From positions 1 to 64,000 of the forward strand of contig NZ_JAKVBC010000027.1 of the NCBI RefSeq assembly GCF_022447245.1: a DNA stretch of 64,000 bases. Direction: 5' to 3'. The notes below the pieces were generated by a model. That model saw only the letters and a program-made list of their open reading frames with translations, did not search any database and had not been told where the DNA came from. The stretch comes from Kordia sp. (lineage in GTDB: Bacteria; Bacteroidota; Bacteroidia; Flavobacteriales; Flavobacteriaceae). This document shows positions 8,625-17,823 of this stretch, piece after piece (the first letter of the stretch is position 1; every line of letters begins with the position of its first letter). A program made the position numbers and the translations under genes.

Positions 8625-8996
8625 TTAGTTATCCTCTCTATGAACCAAATCCATAGAAAAAGCTGGCAGACAAATCGCAATATATTCGCAATCCTCGTCA
8701 AATGGATTGGAATACTGAATGCGGGTGTTTTTTTCTATTTTGATCGATTGTCCAGCTTCCAATACAATGGTTTCTCCTTCAATAATAAATTGTTTTTTTC
8801 CTTTGATGATATAGGTGTATTCATCAAATTCTGGAGTTTGAAAAGGTTCGCTCCATTTTGGCGGTGCAATCATATGTGCAATACTAATTCCTGAGTTTCC
8901 ATCAGTAGCATTGCCAAAATGTTCTTCTATCAGTTTGCCATCTGTTGTTGGAACGACAAAAGGACTTTTTTGAATATGATATTTTTTACTGCTCAT
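8625..8996 (-). CDS. Cupin-domain protein
   Basis: 123 residues forming a single small cupin barrel. HMIAPPKWSEPFQTPEFDEYTYIIKGK corresponds to the first cupin motif (Glu and Tyr in place of some His ligands) and the later turn IVLEAGQSIKIEKNTRIQYSN to the second. No signal peptide. Substrate unknown. Its start overlaps the end of the upstream lipoprotein gene (8986-8996), so the two are probably cotranscribed. Confidence 0.8.
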   Translation of the reverse strand: MSSKKYHIQKSPFVVPTTDGKLIEEHFGNATDGNSGISIAHMIAPPKWSEPFQTPEFDEYTYIIKGKKQFIIEGETIVLEAGQSIKIEKNTRIQYSNPFDEDCEYIAICLPAFSMDLVHREDN

Positions 8997-9576
8997 CTTT
9001 TTCGTCGGTATCTGCGATTTCTTCGTGTTTCCAATTGATCATGAATTGTTTAATCTTTGCAGCTTCAGGAATTTGAAGTGCTTCTATATTTAAACTCATA
9101 TCGTAGCGTAAATCTTCTGGTAACTCCTTTTTGTCAATAGTAAAATATTCATCCCCATTTACAGTAATGACAAGGGTTTTCATTGTATTGTAAATGTTTT
9201 TGATTTTGTAAGCATCGCGAATGTCTTTAAACGTACTTTTTAGCGAAATGCCTTTTTCTGTTTTGTAACGTGAATCGTGAACTTGGATCGTTTTTATCTT
9301 TTCATTTTCATCGTGCTGTTGTCTTGGCGTTAAGGTGAAAATATGTTTTCCTCTTTTTTCAAAAACTAGATATGTGTCATTTCCAGCTTGCATATAATCG
9401 CCTTCACCAATACGTTTTACTAGAGAATCTTTTGCAAAAATAGAATCCAATTGCTTTACAGTAATGTCTTTAGAGAGTTGTCCAATACGATCTTTTTGAA
9501 TTAAAAAAGGATCTTCTTTTTTTGCACAGCTTGTCAAGCAAGCAATAATAAGTCCAAGGAATAAGGATTTTTTCAC
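8986..9576 (-). CDS. Lipoprotein of unknown function
   Basis: 196 residues, lipobox LTSCAKKEDP at about 16-20. The body holds DITVKQLDSIFAKDSLVKR and GDYMQAGNDTYLVFEKRGKHIFTLTP, resembling small lipoproteins that monitor or bind rather than catalyse; no active site is seen. The 3' end overlaps the cupin gene by 11 bp, and it lies 23 bp downstream of the HerA-like ATPase, so the three may form a unit. Confidence 0.75.
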   Translation of the reverse strand: MKKSLFLGLIIACLTSCAKKEDPFLIQKDRIGQLSKDITVKQLDSIFAKDSLVKRIGEGDYMQAGNDTYLVFEKRGKHIFTLTPRQQHDENEKIKTIQVHDSRYKTEKGISLKSTFKDIRDAYKIKNIYNTMKTLVITVNGDEYFTIDKKELPEDLRYDMSLNIEALQIPEAAKIKQFMINWKHEEIADTDEKDEQ

Positions 9577-9599
9577 GGGGTTGTAATTTATGTATTTTA

Positions 9600-11120
9600 T
9601 TATTTGATAACTTTTTTTAGAATTCCAAAGATGCTTCTGATAAAGGTTGCGCTTGTCAGTACTTTGATAATCGGATTTTGTCTCGTACTTCTTCTACTAG
9701 AACTGCGAGAAGATTTCTTTTCTTCTGTAGCTCTTTGCTCTCTTTCTTTTTCTTCAAGTGCTTCTGCTTTTTTGATTTTTTTATTTAGCATTTCATAAGC
9801 ACTTTCTCTATCAATTTCTTCGTTGTACTTTCCAATGAGTCTAGAGTTGTCGATCACTTGTTTCAATTCTTTAGGTGTCAACACATCCATTCGACTCATA
9901 GGAGCACGAAGCATAGTGGCAGCGAGTGGAGTAGGACGTCCTTTTTCATCAAGAGCAGAAACTAAGGCTTCTCCAATTCCTAAAGAAGTTAATACTTCGG
10001 TTGTATCATAATATTCAGAATCAGGATAGTTTTCAGCGGTCAATTTGATTGCTTTTCTGTCTTTTGCTGTAAATGCACGTAGCGCATGCTGTATTTTTAG
10101 TCCTAATTGCCCTAAGACAGCTTCTGGAATATCGGTTGGATTTTGGGTTACAAAATACAATCCAATTCCTTTTGAACGAATTAATTTTACAATACTTTCT
10201 ATCTGATCTAATAAAGCACTTGAAGCTTGCTTAAATATTAAATGTGCTTCGTCAATAAACAATACCAATTCTGGTTGCCCGCTATCACCTTGCTCAGGAA
10301 AAGTTTCATAGATTTCAGCTAACAAGCTCAACATGAAAGTTGAGAATAGCTTTGGTCTGTCTTGAATATCGGTCAAACGGATAATATTAATATATCCACG
10401 TCCGTTTTCATCAATGCGTGTTAAATCGTCTACTTCAAAAGAAGTTTCTCCAAAAAACAAATCAGCACCTTGTTGTTCTAACTCAATAATTTTACGCAAA
10501 ATGGCACCTGTAGAAGCGGTAGAAATTCGTCCATATGCTTCTTGAAATTCTTTTTTTCCTTCGTTAGTGGCGTATTGTAATACTTTTTTAAAGTCTTTTA
10601 AGTCGAGCAATGGCATTTTGTTGTCATCACAATATTTAAAGATAACAGCAACAATTCCTGACTGAGTTTCACTTAAATCTAAAATTCGAGATAATAGAAC
10701 AGGACCGAATTCAGAAACAGTAGCACGCAAGCGTACACCATCCTGATCGGACAGTGACAACACCTCAATAGGGAAACTTTTGGCTTCAAACGGAAATCCA
10801 ATTTTGGCATGACGCTCGTCAATTTTTGGATGTCCAGGACTTGGTTGCGCCAATCCACTTAAGTCACCTTTTAAGTCCATTAATAAAACAGGAATTCCTT
10901 TATCAGAAAGATTTTCAGCAAGTACTTGCAAGGTTTTAGTTTTTCCTGTTCCTGTAGCTCCAGCAATTAAACCATGCCTGTTTAATGTTTTTAAGGGAAT
11001 TTTCACATAAGCATCTGTAACTGTTTCTCCTTCATACATGGCAGCACCTATGGTAATGTATTCTCCTTTGGTTACGTATCCTTTTTCAATGTGTTCAAAA
11101 AAATTGTGCTTGCTACTCAT
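9600..11120 (-). CDS. HerA-like ATPase (DUF853 family)
   Basis: 506 residues, cytoplasmic. Walker A GATGTGKT at 54-61, Walker B LVLFIDEAH near 286, then the sensor stretch SKGIGLYFVTQNPTDIPEAVLGQLG that is characteristic of the DUF853/YjgR group of HerA/FtsK-type P-loop ATPases. The C-terminus has a charged coiled coil (about 420-475) and a short hydrophobic tail. Members are predicted DNA translocases or helicases; the cellular role is poorly known. First gene of a probable unit with the lipoprotein and cupin genes downstream. The start is clear (MSSKHNFFEHIEKGY). Confidence 0.9.
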   Translation of the reverse strand: MSSKHNFFEHIEKGYVTKGEYITIGAAMYEGETVTDAYVKIPLKTLNRHGLIAGATGTGKTKTLQVLAENLSDKGIPVLLMDLKGDLSGLAQPSPGHPKIDERHAKIGFPFEAKSFPIEVLSLSDQDGVRLRATVSEFGPVLLSRILDLSETQSGIVAVIFKYCDDNKMPLLDLKDFKKVLQYATNEGKKEFQEAYGRISTASTGAILRKIIELEQQGADLFFGETSFEVDDLTRIDENGRGYINIIRLTDIQDRPKLFSTFMLSLLAEIYETFPEQGDSGQPELVLFIDEAHLIFKQASSALLDQIESIVKLIRSKGIGLYFVTQNPTDIPEAVLGQLGLKIQHALRAFTAKDRKAIKLTAENYPDSEYYDTTEVLTSLGIGEALVSALDEKGRPTPLAATMLRAPMSRMDVLTPKELKQVIDNSRLIGKYNEEIDRESAYEMLNKKIKKAEALEEKEREQRATEEKKSSRSSSRRSTRQNPIIKVLTSATFIRSIFGILKKVIK

Positions 11121-11225
11121 TTGTTCGAAAATTTGGGATAAAAGTAAGTGATTTTAATGAAGTCTAAAAAAAATGCTTTCAGATTTGTGCGAAAGTTATT
11201 CACGAAGAAAGGTATAAAAGTAAAA

Positions 11226-11253
11226 CATCCGCTTTTCAATTGAAAAACGGATG
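11226..11253 (-). terminator. Rho-independent terminator
   Basis: CATCCG and CGGATG enclose TTTTC-AATT-GAAAA. On the minus strand it is followed by TTTTA. It ends the protease gene at 11281. Confidence 0.75.
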
Positions 11254-11280
11254 CTGTTGTAAATAAGGTAAGTTCAATTT

Positions 11281-13623
11281 CTAGTATCTAACAATCTTTT
11301 TTGTTGTACTAGTATTAGTTTCTAAATCTGTAATTCTTAGGAAATAAATTCCAGCAGCTTCACTGCGCATAGAGAGCGTATTGTTTCCTTGACTAAAAGA
11401 ACCTGCTTGGATACGTTGTCCTGTTACACTACTAATTTCATATGTTAAGCTAGCATATTGCTTCACATTTACGGTGAAATCTGAAGCAGAAGGATTAGGA
11501 TAAATACGTAAGTTACTTGCTAATGCATTTTCTCCAACGCTTAATGGTTCTGTAACTTTAAACAAGTTAGAAATGCTTGAACCAAATGATCCTGTTCCAT
11601 TCACTATAATATTTCCTGCACCATCTTCTAAACGATAGGTCCCTGCACCATATGAGCAGCAGATTCCATCTCCATAAGAATCAAGTAATGTAAATGTGTA
11701 ACACTCATTAAGTGTTGTAATGTTTACATCTTGGATCTCATCTGGTTGAGTTCCATTAACACCTGTTGTAGTGTATGGTCCACCGTTACCAATAACAATT
11801 CCATTCGAATCTGCTAATGTCCAAGTAGTTTCTCCTCCATAACGGTCTGGAGTAATGATAACTCTAACTGTAGTGATTTCAAAACCAGGAGGAATTGTAA
11901 AGTTTTTAGTATTTGAATCATTTGAAGGTGATTCATCCATTGTTCCATTAGGGTTTGACACTGATACAGTAAATGAATGTGCCCCTTCACCAGTAACACC
12001 AATAGCTGATAATGGAATATCGTCAAACTCACCATTTGCTAAACTTCCTGTCCAGTTCATTGAGCTTACTGCACCACTGTCTAATTGATACATGATAGTA
12101 GCACTTGTTAACTGAAGGTTTCCTGCATTTGTGATGCGTATTGTTGGTGTAATAGTATCTTCACATAAGTTTGTAGGAATATTTAACACAGAAATAGCTG
12201 CGTCATTGTCAAATGTTTGTAAAGGAGGGAATTGTCCAAGTGTTATAGGGTTTGTTCCTGCTGGATCTAACCAGAACTCTAATTGAGCATTGCTAGCAGC
12301 ACTAAAATCCCAAGAAACTCCAAATCGTCCGTAAATATCAAAACCTCCATTGTCGTTTGTCCCTGCGCATGCTGCAGAACCTCCAGAAAGTTTTCCGATA
12401 ATTAATCCGTCTTGATCAAATAAAGGAGAACCTGAAGAACCTGGTTCAGTAACTCCTAAATCCCAATCAGCAATTCGCCACATTTCTGCGTTTGGTTCAC
12501 CATTAAAACCAGTGGTTGTTCTTGTTGCTCCTTGTAGGTCTACACATACTTTTTGAATATCTCCACTTGGATGGTGTACACCAACGTTTAAAGATGGTAC
12601 AGCTGTTGTAGAACGATTCCATCCTGCCCATACTAAGTCAGCACTATTATTTGTAAAGAAAGTAGCATCAGTAATTTCTATTAATGCCATATCTGATTTT
12701 GCATTGGCAGCTCTTAAAATACCACCACTAGCCGTTTGTATAAAACCATTGTTTATACTTGGTGCGTTTGTAGCACAATCAGCTACAGATTCGTCACTTG
12801 CCCAATTGAAACGGAAAGCCCATCCAGCAACAGAACCGCCTAAACAGTGATTTGCTGTTAAGAAATATGGAGTTCCATCATTGTTAGTATTATTAACTAG
12901 GGCACCTGTACAGTTTCCACTACCACCAACAACGATCATTCCAACTGATCTTTTTACATCGTTTTTTATGTCGTGAGCTGTTGAGTTGAATGCACTGATA
13001 TCACAGTTTACATCTACATTACATGGACCAGAGTCATTCAATGCTTTTGCATCAGTAGTTCCGTCAGGATACTTTAAAGATCTATATCCGTGAACAACAT
13101 TACCAATATTTAAACGCCCTTGACCTCTTACTTTCTTTGGCTCAAAATATTCAATCCATAAATGTTCACCATCTACCATCCAAGTTCCTAGAATTTCTTC
13201 TGGACTATTGTGTAAATGTGTAAATTCATTTAAAATTTGTGAACGATCACCATTATATACATATACTTTTCCTCCTACAGGAATATGGTATGTATCAAAA
13301 ATCAGATTCATCGTTAATGCTCCTGGAGAAATAAAGTTAATTCTCCAAATTCGATCTCCATTTGGTAATTCATGCCATTTACCAGCATTGGTTAAACCAT
13401 AATCTACAAAATGGTCATATCCAAAACGCCAAGGAATTGATTTATCTAGATCATTTACAGCATCTTCAGCTTTTAAAGGTGCCAAATCTGGTTTTTGGAA
13501 TTTAATTGGAGCCACTTTTTCTATCGATGGAACACTCCAACTTTCAGGTTGTGGTTTTTGTGGATTCTGCGCTGATACCTTTAGAATAAAGGCAAACAAC
13601 AGAACAAGAGTAAAGTTTTTCAT
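11281..13623 (-). CDS. Secreted lysyl-endopeptidase-like serine protease with T9SS sorting domain
   Basis: 780 residues: signal peptide (1-18), a pro-region, a trypsin-fold catalytic domain with the triad visible as His in TANHCLGG, Asp in KSDMALIEI and Ser in PGSSGSPLF, and paired Cys (CNVDVNCD, SGNCTG) as in Achromobacter protease I. A beta-sandwich region (CARDB-like, from about NDAAISVLNIPTNL) follows, then a T9SS type A domain at the C-terminus (LRIYPNPSASDFTV to TTKKIVRY). It is exported to the surface or medium through the type IX system and degrades protein. Transcribed alone, with a terminator at 11226-11253. Confidence 0.92.
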   Translation of the reverse strand: MKNFTLVLLFAFILKVSAQNPQKPQPESWSVPSIEKVAPIKFQKPDLAPLKAEDAVNDLDKSIPWRFGYDHFVDYGLTNAGKWHELPNGDRIWRINFISPGALTMNLIFDTYHIPVGGKVYVYNGDRSQILNEFTHLHNSPEEILGTWMVDGEHLWIEYFEPKKVRGQGRLNIGNVVHGYRSLKYPDGTTDAKALNDSGPCNVDVNCDISAFNSTAHDIKNDVKRSVGMIVVGGSGNCTGALVNNTNNDGTPYFLTANHCLGGSVAGWAFRFNWASDESVADCATNAPSINNGFIQTASGGILRAANAKSDMALIEITDATFFTNNSADLVWAGWNRSTTAVPSLNVGVHHPSGDIQKVCVDLQGATRTTTGFNGEPNAEMWRIADWDLGVTEPGSSGSPLFDQDGLIIGKLSGGSAACAGTNDNGGFDIYGRFGVSWDFSAASNAQLEFWLDPAGTNPITLGQFPPLQTFDNDAAISVLNIPTNLCEDTITPTIRITNAGNLQLTSATIMYQLDSGAVSSMNWTGSLANGEFDDIPLSAIGVTGEGAHSFTVSVSNPNGTMDESPSNDSNTKNFTIPPGFEITTVRVIITPDRYGGETTWTLADSNGIVIGNGGPYTTTGVNGTQPDEIQDVNITTLNECYTFTLLDSYGDGICCSYGAGTYRLEDGAGNIIVNGTGSFGSSISNLFKVTEPLSVGENALASNLRIYPNPSASDFTVNVKQYASLTYEISSVTGQRIQAGSFSQGNNTLSMRSEAAGIYFLRITDLETNTSTTKKIVRY

Positions 13624-13843
13624 TGTAAATAGGATGTATTAATTTTACGATTGTGTTATTTTGTCGGGAAATTAACAAAAAAATAACATTTATTGCTCTT
13701 TTTTTTAAATTTGTGACAATTTATTTTGTTTGATTTTGAATAATTTAACACTAATACCACAAAAATACATTTTATATTTCTTTTTCGGAATACTATTTGA
13801 AAAACAATATCCTTGTAAACCTATCTGATATACTTTATTTAGT

Positions 13844-14377
13844 ATGAAAAAATTACTGATTATTACTTTATTGTTTATCTGTGGTCAAACTTCTAAAGCT
13901 CAAACTGATCCTTACATAGATACAGTGAAACATTATTTGACCATTAATGGAACTTTAGAACAATATGAAGGTGCTATTGATGCGATGTTTGATATTTTGA
14001 AGAAACGTTTCAAAGAGTATAATATTCCTGAAGCTATTTGGAATGAGTTAGAAGGAAACAAGAAAAAACATGTAGATGATGTAAAATCTATCCTTGTTTC
14101 TGCGTTTAAAGCTTATTTTTCGCTCAATGATATTAAGAACATGATTGTGTTTTATGAATCTGGAGCTTTGAAGCAAATGCAGACAGACAAAACAAAACTC
14201 ACAGATACACAACGTCAACAAATTTTGAACTTCTATGATTCAGAAACAGGTTTGAAAATGATTGCAAGTCGTGATGGTTTGGCAAAACTTGAAGGAGAAA
14301 TTTCTCAGCAATGGAGTGGCGATTTGTATAAAAGCGTTCTTAGTAAACTTGCAGAAAAAGGCTATTGCTTGAATTGA
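13844..14377 (+). CDS. Secreted DUF2059 protein
   Basis: 177 residues. Signal peptide MKKLLIITLLFICGQTSKAQ, then an all-helical DUF2059 domain: VKSILVSAFKAYFSLNDIKNMIVFYESGALKQM is the typical core of a YFT/YFS-x-x-E-I-x-x-hydrophobic-FYxTxxGxxh motif. Periplasmic. Family function unknown. Divergent from the protease gene across a 220-bp AT-rich intergenic region that must hold both promoters. Confidence 0.85.
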   Translation: MKKLLIITLLFICGQTSKAQTDPYIDTVKHYLTINGTLEQYEGAIDAMFDILKKRFKEYNIPEAIWNELEGNKKKHVDDVKSILVSAFKAYFSLNDIKNMIVFYESGALKQMQTDKTKLTDTQRQQILNFYDSETGLKMIASRDGLAKLEGEISQQWSGDLYKSVLSKLAEKGYCLN

Positions 14378-14487
14378 TCATTAGATAGGCTTTGCTTTAG
14401 ACTAGCTTGACTCTTAGGCTGCCACGCTTTTAGATGTTAGAACGCTCCAATGTTAGAGCTTAATTTGTTAGGTTTTTTATTAGTGGC

Positions 14488-15192
14488 TTATTTTGTCAAT
14501 CTAGCTAAATAGTCATAATGCTCACCTTCCAAAATTAATTCGCATTGCAAGCCGCAAGCATGTGCCGCATTTTGGAGAGTGTTGTAATCAATATACAGCC
14601 AATTAAAAGGTGCTTCATGTTCGCCTTTGTAGCTTACGTAGTATAACAATTCTCCGTAATAATCGGTTTCAGAAGGAATCCATTTGCCGCCATCTTTGTC
14701 TTCATCAAACATATAAATGATATCGGAAGAGTCGACTAAAATTTGTCCATCATTTGTCAATAATGATTTTAAATGCTGTAAAAAAAAAGCAATTTGATTC
14801 AGTTTTCCACACATGCCAGCACCATTCATTAATAATAAAATGGTATCAAACTGTCCAGAAAACTTCATCACATCTGCAATTTCAGCATGCGTAATACCTC
14901 TAAGTTTGCAGGCTTCAATTGCTGCTTCAGAAACATCGATCGCTGTCACATCTAACTTACGTTCGTTTTGTAAATACAAACTATGACTTCCAGCGCCACA
15001 ACCAACATCTAATACTTTGCCTTTGGAAAGCTGCAAAGCAGTTTGTTCTAGTAAAGGCATTTCTGAGTATGAACGAAATAAATAGGGGATGGGTAACATA
15101 TCTTCTTCTGAAATTGAAGTGGCTGTTACAATATCTTCCGTGTAATTTCCTTGCTGATAATCTAAAATTGCTTTTCCAAATAAATCTTTCAT
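14488..15192 (-). CDS. Class I SAM-dependent methyltransferase
   Basis: 234 residues from the ATG at 15192 (an in-frame TTG lies 7 codons upstream). Motif I is KVLDVGCGAGSHSLYLQ, motif II region DVTAIDVSEAAIEACKLRG, and motif IV FDTILLLMNGAGMCG. The length and fold fit a small-molecule methyltransferase; the substrate cannot be read from sequence. It is divergent from the YkgJ-type gene at 15496 and seems to be a single-gene unit. Confidence 0.88.
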   Translation of the reverse strand: MKDLFGKAILDYQQGNYTEDIVTATSISEEDMLPIPYLFRSYSEMPLLEQTALQLSKGKVLDVGCGAGSHSLYLQNERKLDVTAIDVSEAAIEACKLRGITHAEIADVMKFSGQFDTILLLMNGAGMCGKLNQIAFFLQHLKSLLTNDGQILVDSSDIIYMFDEDKDGGKWIPSETDYYGELLYYVSYKGEHEAPFNWLYIDYNTLQNAAHACGLQCELILEGEHYDYLARLTK

Positions 15193-15255
15193 GGCATTCA
15201 ATGCTTGTGGCAAAAGTACAGTAAGAAATTAAACTTTCATGCAAACACATAAAAA

Positions 15256-15292
15256 AAGCAACGACAACTAACTAATGTTTTTGTCGTTGCTT
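15256..15292. terminator. Terminator-like hairpin upstream of two divergent genes
   Basis: AAGCAACGACAA and TTGTCGTTGCTT form a 12-bp stem flanked by A and T runs. No recognised gene is transcribed towards it: it lies upstream of both 15192 (minus) and 15496 (plus). See findings. Confidence 0.55.
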
Positions 15293-15495
15293 ATTGTTAA
15301 TTATAACCTAAATAATTAACAGAATTAGTCTAGACCCTAAAATCCCTCAATTTTACGATGCTAGTTTTCATCTTTTCATACATGAAAAATGACGCCTCAT
15401 TTTAGGTATTCTTTACCTAAGTGTAGGTATGAAAATTTTGTTACCCCATAAATCCAAAAAATGTTGTGTATTTTTGTTTTCTAAGACAAATTCAG

Positions 15496-16002
15496 ATGCA
15501 GGATATTATTGATGGATTGCCAAAAAAGGCAAAAGAAGTAGAAAAAGAGAATCAAAAATTCTTCCAAAAATTAAAAAAGAAAACGCCAAAAAACCTCGAT
15601 TATATTATGCAAGAACTGCATGAGGAAGAATTTGAAACAACGGATTGTCTTGCCTGTGCCAATTGTTGTAAGACAACGAGTCCTATATTTACAAATGCTG
15701 ACATTGCTCGAATCTCAAAGCATTTTCGAATGAAAGAACATCAGTTTATAAGTCAGTTTTTATACTTTGATGAAGACAATCATTATGTATTGCAAAATGC
15801 ACCGTGTCATTTTTTAGGGGCTGATAATGAATGTATGATTTATGATGTGCGTCCAAAAGCCTGTAGAGAATATCCACATACCGATCGGAAAAAATTCCAC
15901 AAGATTTCTGAGATAACGATGAATAACATCGTCATTTGCCCAGCCACGTATAATATTGTTGAAAAATTGAAGTCTGTTATTGAAGCAAAAGGAAAACGTT
16001 AG
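15496..16002 (+). CDS. YkgJ-family cysteine-cluster protein
   Basis: 168 residues from the ATG at 15496 (an in-frame TTG 10 codons earlier is less likely). The Cys cluster CLACANCCKT near residue 46, with APCHFL, NECMIYDVRPKACREYP and a later Cys (VICPA), matches the zinc/iron-cluster YkgJ (CxxCxxCC) family. Cytoplasmic; exact function unknown. It opens a co-directional row with the hydroxylase, GDPD and glycosyltransferase genes, with 56 bp to the next gene. Confidence 0.88.
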   Translation: MQDIIDGLPKKAKEVEKENQKFFQKLKKKTPKNLDYIMQELHEEEFETTDCLACANCCKTTSPIFTNADIARISKHFRMKEHQFISQFLYFDEDNHYVLQNAPCHFLGADNECMIYDVRPKACREYPHTDRKKFHKISEITMNNIVICPATYNIVEKLKSVIEAKGKR

Positions 16003-16058
16003 TTTGGACTAATTTTTAGAAAAACGTATCTTTATGATCTCACAAAACCTAAATTATC

Positions 16059-16910
16059 TTGGACACTATCTTATCTTATTTTGAATCGATTCCTTCTTCG
16101 CATCGAAGTGCAATTTTAGTTGGTGGGATCGCTTTTTTTTGGTTGATTGAATATATAATTCCTTTATTTCGATTCAATTACAAAAAAGTTAACCACGCAG
16201 GTATCAATATCTTTTTTACCTTAACAACGATTGCAGTCAATTTCTTTTTGGCATTTTTATTACTCAAAGTTTCCGATTGGACAATAGCCAATAAATTTGG
16301 AGTGTTGCAATGGATTGATATTCAATTGCCAGAGTTATCTGCTTGGTGGTATGTGTTAATTGGTGTTGCTTTGTTAGATTTAATAGGTGCTTGGTTGGCA
16401 CATTATGTAGAGCATAGAGTTCCTGTTTTATGGCGTTTTCACTTAGTGCATCATACCGATACGCATGTGGATACTACAACAGCAAACCGACATCATCCTG
16501 GTGAAAGCGTAATTCGTTTTGTTTTTACCTTATTAGGTGTATTCATCGTTGGAGCGCCCGTAGCAATCATTATGTTGTACCAATCCATATCAGTAGTTTT
16601 GTCGCAATTCAATCATGCCAATATTAGCATTCCTAAAAAGTTAGATAAGTGGATTAGTTATATCATTGTTTCACCAAACATGCACAAAGTTCACCATCAT
16701 CATGTATTGCCGTATACTGATAAAAATTATGGGAATATCTTTTCTGTTTGGGATCATATCTTTAGAACTTTTGCGGTAAAAGATCCAGATACGTTGGTAT
16801 ACGGAGTAGATACCTATCCAGATGCTTCTGAAAATGCAGACTTAAAGAGTTTACTCAAAATTCCATTCAATAAATATCGTCCGCCAACAACTTTAAACTC
16901 GGACGAATAA
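16059..16910 (+). CDS. Sterol desaturase / fatty acid hydroxylase family protein
   Basis: 283 residues of an integral membrane di-iron oxygenase. Four hydrophobic stretches flank the His boxes: HYVEHRVPVLWRFHLVHH, ANRHHPGES and MHKVHHHHVLPYTD. These bind the di-iron centre that hydroxylates or desaturates a lipid. The start is a TTG at 16059: the nearest ATG upstream (16034) is out of frame and the first helix begins soon after. The neighbours (GDPD, glycosyltransferase) suggest a role in envelope lipid chemistry. Confidence 0.88.
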   Translation: MDTILSYFESIPSSHRSAILVGGIAFFWLIEYIIPLFRFNYKKVNHAGINIFFTLTTIAVNFFLAFLLLKVSDWTIANKFGVLQWIDIQLPELSAWWYVLIGVALLDLIGAWLAHYVEHRVPVLWRFHLVHHTDTHVDTTTANRHHPGESVIRFVFTLLGVFIVGAPVAIIMLYQSISVVLSQFNHANISIPKKLDKWISYIIVSPNMHKVHHHHVLPYTDKNYGNIFSVWDHIFRTFAVKDPDTLVYGVDTYPDASENADLKSLLKIPFNKYRPPTTLNSDE

Positions 16911-16920
16911 TCACATAAGT

Positions 16921-17823
16921 ATGAAATTCTTTCTTCGTATTTTGGTCTTAAGTTGTACTATTTGCTTGTGGAGTTGTACAGAAGATCCATCTAAGCTATC
17001 ACACAGAAAAATGGTTGATATTCAAGGACACCGAGGTTGTAGAGGCTTGTTGCCAGAAAACTCAATAATTGGATTTGAAAAAGCTATTGATCTTGAGGTG
17101 CATACCTTAGAGTTGGATGTAGTGATTTCCAAAGATCATAAAGTAGTGGTGTCTCATGAACCTTTTATGAATCATGAAATTGTATTTGACTTACAAGGAA
17201 ATCCAATTCCTGAGACTGAAGAAAAACAATACAATCTCTATCAAATGAGTTATGATAGCATTCGTCAGTACGATTGTGGAACAAAAAAACATCCAAGATT
17301 TCTAACACAAAAAAAAGCCAAAGTAGCAAAGCCTTTATTAGAGGATGTCATTAAAATCGCAGAAGCAAAAACAAAAAATGATATCAAATACAATATTGAA
17401 ATCAAAAGAAAACCTTCGTATGATGAGGTGTATGCGCCAAAATTAAGTGAATTTGTGCGTTTGGTGATTGAAGTTGTTCAAAAACATAAGCTAGCGAATC
17501 GTGTAAATTTGCAAGCATTTGATTTGGAAACGTTGGAAGAAATCAAAAAACAAGCTCCAAAAATGGACGTAGCTTTGTTAGTTGATGAAAATGAAGATAT
17601 GAAGACAAAGCTAGAACAACTTAGCTTTAAACCGGAAATCATGAGTCCATATTACAAGTTATTAACGAAAGAAAATATCAAGGAATATCAACGTCGTTAT
17701 GGAATGAAGGTAATTCCGTGGACCGTTAATAACTCCAAAGAGATGGAACAACTCATTAATTGGGATGTAGATGGTATCATTACTGATTATCCAAATATCT
17801 TAAGAAATTTATATAAAAATTAA
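16921..17823 (+). CDS. Glycerophosphodiester phosphodiesterase lipoprotein
   Basis: 300 residues. Lipobox LWSCTED at about 16-20, then a GDPD TIM barrel: GHRGCRGLLPENS (catalytic His-Arg and Glu), LELDVVISKDHKVVVSHEP (metal-binding Glu/Asp and second His), and the C-terminal VIPWTVNN and DGIITDYP. It hydrolyses glycerophosphodiesters to glycerol-3-phosphate and an alcohol outside the inner membrane. It starts 11 bp after the hydroxylase gene and its stop overlaps the next start (TAATG at 17821-17825). Confidence 0.92.
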   Translation: MKFFLRILVLSCTICLWSCTEDPSKLSHRKMVDIQGHRGCRGLLPENSIIGFEKAIDLEVHTLELDVVISKDHKVVVSHEPFMNHEIVFDLQGNPIPETEEKQYNLYQMSYDSIRQYDCGTKKHPRFLTQKKAKVAKPLLEDVIKIAEAKTKNDIKYNIEIKRKPSYDEVYAPKLSEFVRLVIEVVQKHKLANRVNLQAFDLETLEEIKKQAPKMDVALLVDENEDMKTKLEQLSFKPEIMSPYYKLLTKENIKEYQRRYGMKVIPWTVNNSKEMEQLINWDVDGIITDYPNILRNLYKN

